Positions 25,610-36,080 of a stretch of DNA of 64,000 nt are shown here, one piece after another. Each line of letters begins with the position of its first letter. Positions within the stretch are counted from its first letter, which is position 1. The notes beneath the pieces are model-generated. The model searched no databases. It saw nothing but the letters and a program-made list of their open reading frames with translations, and had not been told where the DNA came from. Source of the stretch: Mesorhizobium huakuii (GTDB lineage: Bacteria; Pseudomonadota; Alphaproteobacteria; Rhizobiales; Rhizobiaceae). Location: NCBI RefSeq assembly GCF_014189455.1, contig NZ_CP050297.1, positions 1-64,000 of the forward strand. The letters run 5' to 3'. The position numbers were made by a program, and so were the translations under genes.

Positions 25610-26159
25610 CTACCTCCCTGGCTGATCGGAAACAGGTAGATCAGCTGTTGGCGGGATTTTTTCCGAAAAGAGGAAGGTCGCTGGATCAAGTTTCAACGCC
25701 TTGGCTATCGCGGCAATCGTGTCCACGCTGATGTTGCCGCTCGCGCGTTCCAGTTTCGTGAATGTCGCCTCCGCCACACCGATGAGTTCGGCCATCTCAT
25801 AGCGGTGCAAAGTACGTCGTTGTCGCTCAAAATCGATGATGTGCGCCAGCCGCTTGCGGATCGCATTGTCGTCCAACCGATGCGCCCATTCCGGAACTTT
25901 CTTACCGCCGGCGAGCATTTCTGCAAAAGACACTTGCAAGCCGTTTGCCATGATCTGCAGCGTCGTCAACGTGACATTATTTTTCTGACGCACAGTCTGA
26001 ATGTAGGTTCGATAGGCCAGTTTTTCGCCCTCGGCGGTCCGGAAACAGTTCGGCCATGTGCATATGGGATAGGCCGCGTCTGGCTCTCTCCCGCTCAAGC
26101 GTCAATGCAATGTTGGCGCGCAACGGGTTGTTGACCAGGCCCGCGTCGTCTCGGTTCAT
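25610..26159 (-). CDS. double-HTH XRE-type regulator, frameshifted
   Basis: Two frames together encode tandem Cro/C1-type helix-turn-helix domains. From ATG 26159: MNRDDAGLVNNPLRANIALTLERERARRGLSHMHMAEL. Near 26000-26045 the frame changes and continues RTYIQTVRQKNNVTLTTLQIMANGLQVSFAEMLAGG, completing the first domain. The second domain follows (LHRYEMAELIGVAEATFTKLERASGNISVDTIAAIAKAL), ending at 25610. The separate frames are 25610-26098 and 25977-26324. It is divergent from an exported-protein gene across a site resembling the virB1 dyad, so it is a candidate regulator of both. The lesion may be a sequencing error. Confidence 0.7.
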
Positions 26160-26216
26160 AAATCGGTGTAGTCGCACAAACCTGCCTTTTCGATCTGTCC
26201 TTTTTGCGCGGATCAT

Positions 26217-26233
26217 CCATAGTAAACTATCAA
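26217..26233 (-). promoter_or_regulatory. half-site resembling the virB1 promoter dyad
   Basis: On the minus strand the sequence is TTGATAGTTTACTATGG, matching 14 of 17 positions of the virB1 dyad arm TTAACACTTTACTATGG. It lies between the double-HTH regulator and the exported-protein gene at 26256. A second arm is not evident here. Confidence 0.5.
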
Positions 26234-26255
26234 AATCCGCAGCGAGGAAAAGGCT

Positions 26256-26855
26256 ATGACCATGCTCAAATTCCTTTTGGTGGGTGCCGTCGCCATCGCG
26301 GGCGCCGCAGCTCTTCCATCCCAATCGAAAGCGTCGGAATGGGGCTGTCAGGTCCTCCTATGTCTGTCCGGCGACTGGCAAGGCACCCCCTCGTGCCACC
26401 CGCCAATTTACAAGTTGATTGCGGCGATGGAAGCCCCGGGTTTTAACTGGCCGACCTGTCCCCAAGCAAACTCCAGCGCCGCGAAATACGAGAAGTATGA
26501 GGATTGTCCGTCTGGCTGGCAAGCAGTTGGCGCCAACTCCGACCGGCCCGGAATGGGGCAAGAACGGAATATCTGCCGCATCGCGACCGAGAGGCTCACA
26601 TTGCCCGTCACTTTGATGAATAGTCGCCTCGGCCAGAATCATGACAACGGATCTCGACAGGCCCAAATCGAAATCAACGGCAAATTAGTGACGGCAAAAA
26701 TCCAGACAACGGGCAACGACAAAGAGCATTCCCTTGGTAATGGCCCCACCTACTACACCATCTCTCGGCCGATGCGCGGAAAGCCGTGGGTCATCGAGTA
26801 TGACGACGCGAACGGCATGCGCCAGAAAAGCTGGTTCAATCTCAACATGCCATAA
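26256..26855 (+). CDS. exported protein of unknown function with T4SS-locus features
   Basis: The 199-residue protein starts at ATG 26256 (GAGGAAAAG upstream) and has a signal peptide (MTMLKFLLVGAVAIAGAAALPSQSKAS). Mature-part cysteines (WGCQVLLCLSG, PSCHPP, TCPQA, DCPSG, ICRIA) suggest several disulfides. Proteins beginning CQVLLCLSG, with conserved Pro/Cys spacing, occur beside conjugative and VirB loci, but no enzymatic role is known to me. It lies next to a regulator gene across a virB1-like operator half-site. Confidence 0.65.
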   Translation: MTMLKFLLVGAVAIAGAAALPSQSKASEWGCQVLLCLSGDWQGTPSCHPPIYKLIAAMEAPGFNWPTCPQANSSAAKYEKYEDCPSGWQAVGANSDRPGMGQERNICRIATERLTLPVTLMNSRLGQNHDNGSRQAQIEINGKLVTAKIQTTGNDKEHSLGNGPTYYTISRPMRGKPWVIEYDDANGMRQKSWFNLNMP

Positions 26856-26912
26856 GCCAGGCGATCACGCAGGACGAGGCACTATGAGGGTCACAATTCA
26901 GGGAGGTTTGTA

Positions 26913-27371
26913 GTGTTCAAGGCGCTTCTCCTGTCCACTATGATTATGAACACAGGCGCAGTGTTGGCGGCGGCTGGTCAGAGCGACAGGCCGCGATCAA
27001 GCATCGACAATCCTATGTGGCCCGCTTCACTGAAATGGGACTGCAAGACCGCTGCCAAAATCGTGTGTGAGCGTGATGGCAGTTGCTCAGTGGCTGAGGA
27101 CCACACTGGATTTGTGCTGAACTACGGCAGCAACGAAGCTGAGTTTCCGGCCAGCAATGTCAGGATCAAACGCCACTTTCAACAGACCGTGCAGGGGAGC
27201 CCTTTGCAGCAGGAAGTTAAAGTTGAACTGGCCGACAATCGCGTTCTTTGGCTGACCGCCGTGGATGCCAGCCGCACTTATTCGGAAGCGTGGGTCGGTG
27301 CACTGAGCGAGTTGAAGGGTGGCGCGGTACTGATGGAATCCGAGGGAGTCTATTGCATGCCGCACAAATGA
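26913..27371 (+). CDS. exported protein of unknown function
   Basis: The 152-residue protein begins at GTG 26913 with GGGAGG 9 bases upstream and has a hydrophobic leader ([21 protein letters not shown]). The mature part contains [30 protein letters not shown] and a C-terminal EGVYCMPHK, with Cys spacing suggesting a disulfide-stabilised small periplasmic domain. It is the last gene of the rightward accessory group. The function is unknown. Confidence 0.65.
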   Translation: MFKALLLSTMIMNTGAVLAAAGQSDRPRSSIDNPMWPASLKWDCKTAAKIVCERDGSCSVAEDHTGFVLNYGSNEAEFPASNVRIKRHFQQTVQGSPLQQEVKVELADNRVLWLTAVDASRTYSEAWVGALSELKGGAVLMESEGVYCMPHK

Positions 27372-27457
27372 GCGCGCCGAGAGGGGAGGCGAGCGAAGGC
27401 CGATATGGTCTGACCCCGGCGTTTCAGAAAAGGTCAGGGGCTTCCCGTCCAATTTCA

Positions 27458-28149
27458 TCAGACGATCGATCTGTCGAACCGAGACGTCGAGTAAGCATGG
27501 CGCAATCCGTGGGTGTTGCGGAGCCCCGCCTTGAGCGTCTGGTACTCGAACCGCTTGAGCTGTTCGACGTTGCTCATTTGCGCGGGGATCAGAGACCCCC
27601 GGCCGGGAACAAGGCGCATGACGTGTTCGAGGACCTGTCGCTGCTCGAGCGTGGTCACCGGCACGGTTCGAGCCCGGCCCCCTTTCGTCCAGTTCGCCTG
27701 GAGAGCGATATGGTCCGCCCTGACGGCCGCTTGCGGTTGGAACTTCATCGCTTCTTCGCGCCGCAGGCCAAACGCCGCCTGGAGCAGAACGGAGGCCTTG
27801 ATATGGGACACTCGATCTTGCCGTACTTGGCGTGGTCGAGGATCTGGGCGCGGTTGCGCGCGACTTCGCCACGTTCGGCGACGCCGTACGCGGCGTTGTT
27901 GCGGTTGACGATCTCCGCCCACCAGCGCAGCCAGGTGAGGCGGTTGCGGACACTGTCGTCCGAGGTGTCGGAATCGAGCCATCTTTCGACGAGGGCCTCA
28001 ACGTGCTTGGGTTTGAGGGAACCGGCGGACGGCAGCTTGTAGCCGAGGTCCGCGAGGTCATTTGCCATTGCGGTCAGGCCGCGCCGGCGGTTGTTTTGGG
28101 TCCCATAAGAGCCGTCCCTATTGCGTTGGCACAGCCGCACCAGGTCCAT
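27458..28149 (-). pseudogene. tyrosine recombinase (integrase) remnant, frameshifted and truncated
   Basis: The N-terminal SAM-like core-binding region reads from 28149 (LTAMANDLADLGYKLPSAGSLKPKHVEALVERWL...RNRLTWLRWWAEIVNRNN). After a frame change near 27800 the catalytic region starts (KASVLLQAAFGLRREEAMKFQPQAAVRADHIALQ, with the first Arg in GLRREE) and includes LRNTHGLRHAYSTSRF (H-x-x-R). The alignment ends about there and the catalytic Tyr end is missing. This may be a relic of integrative-element acquisition. Confidence 0.72.
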
Positions 28150-28228
28150 GGTCAGATCGTCCGTCTTGCTCTCTTCCTTAAGTTGAGTGTTGATTGCCGC
28201 GCCGTAATCCGATCAGCAACTCCACAAG

Positions 28229-28615
28229 GTGCCGTCAGCCAGAACGATCGCGCGGCTGATGACGACGGCCCATGATCATCTGAGCAAAGCCGACACGGTC
28301 ATGATCGCCGCCATCGAGGCGGGCGTGCCCCTGCTGGTGGAAGCACGCAACCTGATCGCCGGTTTCCATTCCATGATCCGCAAGAAGCTTGCCGATGATC
28401 TCGAGCCGTGGATCGCCGACGCCGGCAAAAGCCTCATCGCGTCTTTCGCCAAGGGCATTATTCGTGACCATGCTGCCGTCCGCGCCGCGATCACCGAACC
28501 ATGGTCCAACGGTCAAACAGAGGGACAGATCACCAAGCTCAAGCTTGTGAAACGGCAGATGTATGGACGCGGAAAGCTCGACCTCCTGCAAGCCAGGCTG
28601 ATCGGTGCCGTATGA
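28229..28615 (+). pseudogene. ISL3-type transposase, C-terminal remnant
   Basis: The last part of an ISL3/IS1165-like transposase is readable: LIAGFHSMIRKKLADDLEPWIADA...AAVRAAITEPWSNGQTEGQITKLKLVKRQMYGRGKLDLLQARLIGA. The motif W-S-N-G-Q-x-E-G-x-x-x-x-L-K-x-x-K-R is characteristic. The N-terminal zinc-finger and first catalytic Asp regions are missing, so the element is inactive. Confidence 0.75.
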
Positions 28616-28639
28616 TCCCGAACTTCATCGAGAGTGCGT

Positions 28640-28821
28640 CAGACCCCAATTTGCACTCTGCCCAAAGCCGGACTGTCTAATGCGAGACAATAATCCCTCG
28701 TGCCGCCAGCAAGTCCTCGACCATTCGCAAACTGAGAGGAAACCGGAAATACAGCCAGACAGCATGGGCGATGATCTCGGGAAGCGATGGCGCGGCGGTA
28801 GAGTGGGTCACGCTCTGTCAT
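28640..28821 (-). pseudogene. IS6-family transposase N-terminal remnant
   Basis: The minus strand from 28821 begins MTERDPLYRR and, with frame changes, continues the IS6 N-terminal block (IIAHAVWLYFRFPLSLRMVEDLLAARG). It resembles the N-terminus of the intact IS6-family transposase at 57346. Only about 60 codons remain. Confidence 0.65.
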
Positions 28822-28823
28822 AG

Positions 28824-29105
28824 CCCGTCATCGCACACATCAGTATCCACGCTTCATTAAGTTGACGATGCCGTTTAGACTCGGAGCTGATTCTTCCCGG
28901 TTTATCACCAGGATTTGGCTCGCGACCCGGCACCGCGGTTCGTCTTTGTGCGGCGAATCCTCCTGTGTCATCCAGGCCGGATCAACTCGGCCATCAGGCT
29001 TCTCACGACTTTATGCATGCGATTCCCACTTTTATTAGCATTCGGCGCGAACCCGCACCCTGCACCAAACCTGCGAAAGAACCCTTGATTGTTGCCGCCT
29101 AAAGC
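28824..29105. other. non-coding gap
   Basis: No reading frame with coding character, inverted repeat or RNA gene was recognised between the IS6 remnant and the end of the effector gene. Confidence 0.4.
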
Positions 29106-32100
29106 TTATCGTCCTCGACTTGAGCGTTCTCTGCTTCTCGTGGAAGACGCTAAATCCGCTCGTGCGTTACTGCCGGCCAGCAAAGGCTGCGGGTCGGCGG
29201 TGAGGGTGTCGAGGGGCGGCGGCCGTTCCCCTTCACTCAATGGTGCCGCCGGCGCCTGGATGGTTTCCACGACGCCGCCCCCGCAATCGTAGCCGTTGTG
29301 ATGATCATCGTGCATGCGCTGCGCTGTTGGGGACATGCTGATGGCGGTGCCGGAAGCACCGGAGACATGTGATATCTCGGCAGCGGGCAGAGCGGCTTCT
29401 CTCTCCCTGCTGCACAGGAAAGCGTAGAGCTCCTTCACGCAAGTGCCGACGTTCTTCTTGTCTTTTTTAAAGGGCGGGACCACCCTGATATCAGCCTGTT
29501 GGTAGTCTGGCCTGCGCTTTTCAAACATCTCTTCGAGCTGCTGCTTTATGTCGGGGCCTTTCAGCAGCGGCCGGCCGGTATCGCCCGTGAGGCGCTCTTG
29601 CAGGTCGAGGCGCCTGCCGATCTCTTGCAGTTCGGTGTTGAGCCAGATCGACACCGCCTTCTCGCGGATCAGGTCTCGATTGTGCTGCTTGACAAAGCCG
29701 CCGCCGCCGGTTGCGATGACCATGGGCCCTTTCTTCAGCTGTTCGGCGAGCTCTCTAGTCTCCAGCTCCCTGAAGTACGGCTGGCCATGGCGCTCGAACA
29801 TATCCTTAATATTGCCGTGCTGGGTGACGATAAGCTTATCGATGTCGACAAACTCCACCCCCAGCTCCTTGGCAAGCCGGGGGCCGATGGTCGACTTGCC
29901 GCTCGCCGGCATGCCGACGAGCACGACCGGCCGCGTACCGAGGGCCGCGAGGATCTCGCCGGCTTGCGGCGAGTGAGCGACCGCAATCTGTTGTCTTGCG
30001 ACGGTGAGCGGCCTGGAGGTCCCTGCCGCCCTCGACCTGCTTTCTCCTGACGAGCCCCAGTGTAATATCTCCCAGGCACCAGGGGGAATGGGGACCAGCT
30101 CGCATTCGCTCTGCGCGCGCTGCGCGAGCTCGGCCCGGTAACTGGCCGGCGTATGGAACTCGACCTCGAAGCGATAGTTCTGCGCGGTTTTGAACGCCGT
30201 GTGAACGCCGCGTAACCGCGGCGTGTCGCTCCTCAGGAACCAGTTGGTGGTCTCGACCTCGCTGCAGTCCCGCGCCTCGAAGGCCAGTGCCGCCTTCCTG
30301 AAGGCGCGCGTAAAAGCCCCGTCCGGGATCTCGAAGACATGGCGCACGGCATTGGTGACCAGTTGGGCCTCCGGCGCCGCGCTCACGCTCTGGCCGGTGA
30401 GCTCGTCGGCCATCGAGACCTGCCCGCGCAACCGTTGGTCAAGATGCGGCATGTTTACCTCGATGCCGGCCTGCCGCAAAAACTCGGCAACCGCATGCAC
30501 AGTTTCGGTAATCGCGCTTTCTTGCGCTTCGGCGGGGGCGGCTTCGAGACTGGCGCGCTCCAGGGCCTGTTCGCTGCTCAGCGTTATCCTGCTGGCGGGG
30601 TCGTCGTCGGCCGAGATTGCTAAGGCGCTGGGCAGGATGTCCCTTTCGACGGCGACTCCAATCGAGGCCTCCATGACCGAGGCCGCCAGCGTGGGGTTGT
30701 CCTCCAGATCCGCCAGGCGGCCATCGATGTCGAACCGGCCCTGGTAAAGATTTTTCACCTGCGCCTTGGCATAGGGCGCCGGTTTGTAGCCCGGCCCCAG
30801 CTGCAAGAGCCGCTGCAATTCGGGGGTTTTTTCCATGAACACCCGCGCACCGGTATCGGACTTGTAGGCATCCGTGCCAACCTTGATGCCGACACTCAAC
30901 AAATTGATGGCGCTTTCATGCAGATCGTCCGGGTTGTAGCCGTCGGGCCGCGGATCGATGCGCGGCTTGTAGTGGTTGAGCAGGAAGTCGATGCGCTTCC
31001 TGGCGTCAGCGGTTGCCGGATAGGAATCGCTGAGTTCCGGGAAGAGCACACCGGCGTCGGCGCTGACGGCAGGCTTCGCGCCGGTTGAGGCCACGGATCG
31101 CGCCAACTGCTGCTTGACGTCCGACTGCTCATGAGCCGGCTCGCTATTGAGCTGCAGGTTCCAGTCCTGGAGCTCGGCCACCAGCAAGGCGGCCAGTTCG
31201 CAGGCCACCGGATGCCTGGCGGCCTGGCGGCCTTCCTCCGCCCTGTCGATGAGCTCATGGAGGGTCTGGCCATCCGGCCGATCTTCGTGCAACAGGGCGC
31301 GGATGTCGGTCATGAGCTCATGACGAATGCCCTCGTAAGTGCCGAAGACGGCACGCTCGGCAAACCGGCGTTGCGCCTCCAGCGGCTGCGCCAAAAGTTG
31401 CGCTGCAGGGTGCTGTAGGTCTCCAGCACCAGCCCGGTGGCCGACAGGATCTGCTTGGACCGGCTGAACTGGTAGCTGCCGTTCTCAATGGCCGGCGTGT
31501 GCGACTTCGGCGGCTTCATCGGGGCGATGCCGCGCGCCTGCAGCTGCGCGTCGAACTGGCGCACATGCTCGTAAAGGCGAGGCCGGTCCCCGATGATGAC
31601 GACGGTGTCGCCGTCAAAATCGCCGTCGAGCATTTTTTGTTCGGCGCTCGGAACCGCAACCAAAGAGCCGGGCGCGAACACCTCCGTCGCCTGCAGGATA
31701 CCGACGCAGTCGAGCGCGGTGTCGGCCTTGACCCGGTCCTTTTCCTCCAGCCAGCGCGAATGGCACTTTACGTCCTCGGCAGACATCACCACCCCGCGCT
31801 CGGCGAAGTCCGCCGGCCACATTGCGTCAGGCACAACGATCAAGATGCCTTTGGCAAAGAAGGTCGGATCGTCGGCGGCAAGCTCAGCCCCCGACCTGTG
31901 CGCGACGTTGAAGCTGTATTGGAAGGCCACGCACTGATCCAGGAACGCCGCGGTCCGATCGCCATCGCGGGCCGACCTGACCCGGTCGGCGCCGAACGGG
32001 CGCAGGTTGGGCTTGTCATAGGGGGCGCGTCCGACAAGCACGCCAGCCTCACCGGTCAAGGTCGTGCTTTTGCCCGTCGGCACATGCAGGCATTCGTCGC

Positions 32101-34180
32101 TGGACGGCACGGCGATAGCGCTCGAACCCTCGATACGCCCGCCCGTGACCGTCCGGTACAGCTCCTCGGCGTTGAGGCTTTGATTGGGTTTGAGCCAAGC
32201 CAGCGCCTTCTCGCGGGCCTCCTGTGCCACCTCGACGCTGCGCGGATAATGTTGCAGCGCCGAGGGCGGTACCGCCGATTTATCGCCAAAGGCAGGCAAC
32301 TGCTCGGGGGCATCGTGGCGAGCCCGGGCGATGGCCGGCATGCGCTCAGCCAGCGAGGCCTTGATGAAGCCGCAGCCGTCATGCGGCCGCAAGGAGATCT
32401 CGCCGTCTCGCCCCTCGAACCGGAAGGGATGCACTTCGCCTGCGGGGCGGTCGGGCAGAAGGGACAGCTTGAAGCACCCTTCCAGCGCATAATCCTGCGG
32501 GCGAACGTCGGGCATGCTCGGCGGCGCGGCAAATCCGCGGCGCTGGGTATAGTAATAGGCTTCCTTGAACGGCGCCCAGGCCCGCGACAGCTGCTCAAAG
32601 GCCGTACCCGGAGCCGTCTCGGCATAGGGGATCGCCAAAAGCTGGCCGCTAGGGGCCTCTGAGGTCGCGCGGGGCAGCTGAGAGGCAAGCTGGTTCAGGC
32701 TCTTTTTCGGCGGCTTCAGTTTGCTGCCGCCGAACAGGTCCATGCGGTAGGGCACGCCCTTCACGGCGAACGTGCGTGTCAGCATGGCGCTAGTCGGAGT
32801 TCCCTTTAGTTGCACCGCCACCACCTTCACCGCGCCCGAGGTCAAGCGGTGGAAAATGGAATAGCGCAACTCGGCTTCGCTGGTCAGCGGCCGGCCTTGC
32901 ATGTCGACCACCTGCAGCCGCATCAGTCCGGAATCGCCTTGCGGCGGTCTCGGCTCGTTGTCCATGGCCTGAAGGACCCGATGGACATCGAAGCTGGCGG
33001 CTGCATGCTGGGCCTGGACCATCGATGCGTTCCGCGCAATGAAGGTGTCGAGCGCTTCGAGCGGCTCCTTCGCCTCGATCTCGGCGATCACGTTCCAGCC
33101 CATGTAGGAATTGTCGGCCTCGATGAGGCCGCGGGAACTTTCCAGCATCTGCCGGGTCTTGCCGTGCAGCTCGTCCCGCCTGGCCTGCAAGGCGGGCTTC
33201 TCGCCGTCGACATAGGGCTGATGGTAGAGCGTCTCCAGCACCACCCGGGTCCTGAGCACCTGCGAGATCGACAGCCCCGGGCGGCGGCTTGCATTGGCGC
33301 CGCTGGTTCGCTCGGCCTCGCCTGCATTGAGATGCGCCTCGATCTTAAGTTCCACCACCGGCTGGATGGCGTTGAGCAGGATCAGCGCCCGCTGACGGTG
33401 CCAGCGCAACGCCGTCTTCGGGCTGCGAACCAGTGGCAGCAGGGAGGAGCAAAGATTGCCCATCGTCTCGAGGTTGTTGTCGAGCTTAAACCCTGGAGCG
33501 GTACTTAACACCTCGAGCCTGGCCAGCCCCGGCCCTGCCAGCGCACCGAAATCGTCCATCAACTGCGCCTTGCCCAGCGCCTTGAATATAATCGCGATTT
33601 CAATGACATCGGCCTGCTGCAGCCGATCCTCGGCATATTGGAGGTAGTGCGCCAGCTGATGCAGCCGGTCCTTCAGCAAGGCGGGTTCGGCGACCTCGCC
33701 GGCGATCTCTCCCTCGTCGATACCCTGCGACAGACCGTTGGCGATCATGACTAGCGCACGCGTGCTGAAAGTACTGAAGCGACGGCCCTTGGAACCGAGC
33801 TCGCCGGCGATGGCAACGATCGCCTTGCGTGCTTTCTCTTCTTCCGGCCATTTGCCGAAACCGTTCACCAGATTGGCCAATTCTTGACCCGAGACTCCGT
33901 CGAGATTGCCGTCGCGGGCAACCACCTCGCCGGCGACGGCAAGCGTCGCTTCACGCGTCTCCTGCTGGTCCGGCCATCTGCTGAAGCGGTTCACCAAATC
34001 GGCCAACTCTGAATCCGAAAATCCGTCGAGATTGCCGTCGCGGGCAACCACCGCGCCGGCAATGGCAAGCGTCGCTTCGCGCGTCTTCTGCTGGTCCGAC
34101 ATTGCGTCGGAGATGCGGTGCGGGCCTCCTTCGCTATCAGGACGCCCTGCTTGTCCGACCAACTCTCCGGTGCTGCCCAT
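29106..34180 (-). CDS. giant SKWP-repeat/shikimate-kinase-like secreted effector, frameshifted
   Basis: From ATG 34180 (GGAGAGG upstream) the N-terminal part carries tandem SKWP-like repeats (ELADLVNRFSRWPDQQETREATLAVAGEV; ELANLVNGFGKWPEEEKARKAIVAIA), as in Ralstonia RipS/Xanthomonas XopAD. A large central region and a C-terminal shikimate-kinase domain follow (Walker A GMPASGKSTIG, FVDIDKL, ATGGGGF). Rhizobial relatives are the M. loti symbiotic effectors Mlr6361/Mlr6316 and Msi061. The C-terminus RADLASSTRSRERSSRGR fits the VirB/D4 export consensus R-x7-R-x-R-x-R. One T is missing from a T run (31393-31396): LQRNF should continue LAQPLEAQRRFAERAVFG. The separate frames are 31310-34405 and 29106-31394; together they give about 1690 residues. 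Confidence 0.85.
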
Positions 34181-34481
34181 ATTCCCTCTCCGATCCAGCA
34201 AAACGCATCGTCTAAAGCCTGTCAACAACAGGGCATCATTGGTTTGAGTGCGGTCACGCGAGCCTGCAACGGCATGCTTGAAAGCCGCAGCATTCACGCA
34301 ACGGCAACTGCCTCGACAACGCCGCAATGAAAAGCTTCTTCGCCACTCGATCGCTCCGACATCAGGCTGAAGCTCAAAGGGCTGAGCCCTGTACAAAACG
34401 CCCATAAATCACTATGAACCCTACCGCTTTACGGGGCGAATCTACGGTTTTTTCATTGCGGTACAGATTGAGCGATATCGA
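34181..34481. other. gap upstream of the effector gene
   Basis: This stretch separates the effector from thioredoxin and should hold the effector promoter. I find no convincing tts box, nod box or vir box. Two copies of CGCAATGAAAA in opposite orientation (about 34320 and 34455) are the only repeated motif. Confidence 0.4.
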
Positions 34482-34802
34482 TCAGGCAGCGTTCGAAATC
34501 CAGTTCAAAAGAGCTGTCTTCGGTTTGGCGCCGACCGAGAAATCGGCCACTTCGCCGCCCTTGAAGATCGCGAGCGTCGGAATGGAGCGCACGCCCAATT
34601 GGGCGGCGAGTTCCGGGTTTTCATCGATGTTGAGCTTGGCGACCTTGATCTTGCCTTCCATCTCGACGGAGATTTCCTCGAGGCTCGGAGCAATCATCTT
34701 GCAGGGATCGCACCATTCGGCCCAGAAATCGACGACGACGGGTGCCGCGGATTCCAGAACTTCCGACTGGAAGTTATTGATATCGACTTTCACGGTAGCC
34801 AT
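34482..34802 (-). CDS. trxA: thioredoxin with variant active site WCDPC
   Basis: The 106-residue protein is a full-length thioredoxin ([24 protein letters not shown]...[36 protein letters not shown] with the cis-Pro in SIPT). The redox centre reads Cys-Asp-Pro-Cys instead of the usual Cys-Gly-Pro-Cys. That change would be expected to alter redox potential or partner choice. The ATG has GGAGCAGCC upstream. It lies alone between the effector and orphan genes, so it is probably an accessory copy rather than the housekeeping thioredoxin. Confidence 0.93.
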   Translation of the reverse strand: MATVKVDINNFQSEVLESAAPVVVDFWAEWCDPCKMIAPSLEEISVEMEGKIKVAKLNIDENPELAAQLGVRSIPTLAIFKGGEVADFSVGAKPKTALLNWISNAA

Positions 34803-35022
34803 GGCTGCTCCTTTGACCGAAGAAGTGACCGGAAATCCTGTGATAGGGTAGGATCAACATCAACATCTACCTAGGCTCGCCACAGTTCGCGTGTCGAGGC
34901 CAGCTCTGCTGCTTCGCGGCCGCTGCGGCTCGCTGGTGCTGCCGGACTCGCCCCCCCGACGCGACAGAAAGCCTTTCCGTTACGCTCGCTGGGAGATCCT
35001 GCGCTTTATCCTTATTCCTTTC
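34803..35022. other. gap upstream of thioredoxin
   Basis: No coding or RNA feature was recognised. The first tens of bases carry the thioredoxin ribosome binding site. Confidence 0.35.
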
Positions 35023-35280
35023 TTAGTCAGCCCTCTGCAGAGTTTGAGCAAGTGACGTGAATGAACCTTTCAAATCCAACGACACTATGTAGATGTTCTT
35101 GATACGACTAAGTGTGGTATCCTTGACCGCAATCAAAAGGTCGTCGTTCGAGGGAAGTCTGGCGGCGTCGGAGCGTCGATTTGCGTTGAGTCGAAGCGCT
35201 GACAATCGTCTAGCGGAAGCATCGACTCCGTCAGCAGAAACCTCCGGATTCTCGACGTCGGACATATCATCATCGGCCAT
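35023..35280 (-). CDS. orphan protein, second of a two-gene unit
   Basis: The 85-residue, hydrophilic protein (MADDDMSDVENPEVSADGVDASARRLSALRLNANRR...) starts at ATG 35280, overlapping the end of the upstream gene by 11 bp. The first 25 residues are acidic and probably disordered; the rest includes DLLIAVKDTTLSRIKNIYIVSLDLKGSF. The size, acidity and paired arrangement would suit a chaperone or adaptor, but I do not recognise it and claim no function. Confidence 0.5.
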   Translation of the reverse strand: MADDDMSDVENPEVSADGVDASARRLSALRLNANRRSDAARLPSNDDLLIAVKDTTLSRIKNIYIVSLDLKGSFTSLAQTLQRAD

Positions 35281-35533
35281 GTAAGCGATCCTTCAATAAA
35301 CCTGGATACTCAGCTGCAATTTTTTTCGTTTGTTTTTCATCTCGGGACTTAACAGCTCTTAGCGATGCTATAAGCCGACGTTCACGAGATTCCAGAAACA
35401 GAATCGGATCGTCCATCGGTGCATAGTCGTCTGCATTAATGTCCAGAAGCGCACTCAGTTCACGTGATAGCCGAACGCTGTTTCCACTTTGACTGAGCCC
35501 CGAGTGAGATGATGTAAGTTTTCCGAGCGGCAA
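35270..35533 (-). CDS. orphan protein, first of a two-gene unit
   Basis: The 87-residue, hydrophilic, largely helical protein (MPLGKLTSSHSGLSQSGNSVRLSRELSALLDINADDYAPMDDPILFLESRERRLIASLRAVKSRDEKQTKK...) overlaps the following gene, implying coupled translation. It has no signal or membrane segment. The function is unknown. IS3 remnants begin about 100 bp upstream of its start. Confidence 0.5.
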   Translation of the reverse strand: MPLGKLTSSHSGLSQSGNSVRLSRELSALLDINADDYAPMDDPILFLESRERRLIASLRAVKSRDEKQTKKIAAEYPGLLKDRLHGR

Positions 35534-35634
35534 ATGGACCTCCGTTCAATATCGAATGCGCCGATTGGAGCGTGTCCTTTAATGAATATCCAAAATTCTG
35601 AAGCGTCAACGTCGAAACGGGTTGCACTTGTAAT

Positions 35635-35847
35635 GTGGATAGATCGGACATGCTGGACCTGGCTCCCAAGCATGGGATCTCCGAAGCGACGATCTACAAT
35701 TGGAAGGCCAAATTCGGCGGCATGGACGTTTCCGAGGCGAAGCGGCTGAGGGCCTTGGAAGAGGAGAACGCGAAGCTGAAGAAGCTTCTGGCCGAGCAGA
35801 TGCTCGACGCGGCCGCCCTTCGCGAGCTGCTTTCAAAAAATGTATGA
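35635..35847 (+). pseudogene. IS3-family OrfA remnant
   Basis: The frame encodes the C-terminal part of an IS3-group OrfA: APKHGISEATIYNWKAKFGGMDVSEAKRLRALEEENAKLKKLLAEQMLDAAALRELLSKN, i.e. the second half of a helix-turn-helix and a leucine zipper. The first 25 or so residues and all of OrfB are missing, so it is a dead fragment. Confidence 0.8.
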
Positions 35848-36080
35848 CCCGCCCCGCCCGTGCAAGGGTCGTTTCGATCAGGACGATGCAGTCTGCACAA
35901 ATGTATCCGGCCTCTTGCAAGTGGGCCGCTGTTGCGGCCAGGCCATGATGAGATCCGCGCGTGCCGTTCCCAGATAAATGGTCCGGGCTCACAACCCGCT
36001 TTTTTGCACGGGGCTTACGGCGCGCCGATCGACTGTCTCGTCATCACTTTCACGAGCCTCGCAGTCTGGAACAAACGGGA
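35848..36080. other. gap between IS remnants
   Basis: Short frames on both strands show no family motif. It is probably flanking DNA or scrambled transposon sequence. Confidence 0.3.

Noticed and set aside
34181..34481. Possible vir box (CGCAATGAAAA, twice) or tts box upstream of the effector
   Set aside because: The motif lacks one T of the vir-box core CAATTGAAA, occurs in opposite orientations, and no tts-box consensus was found.
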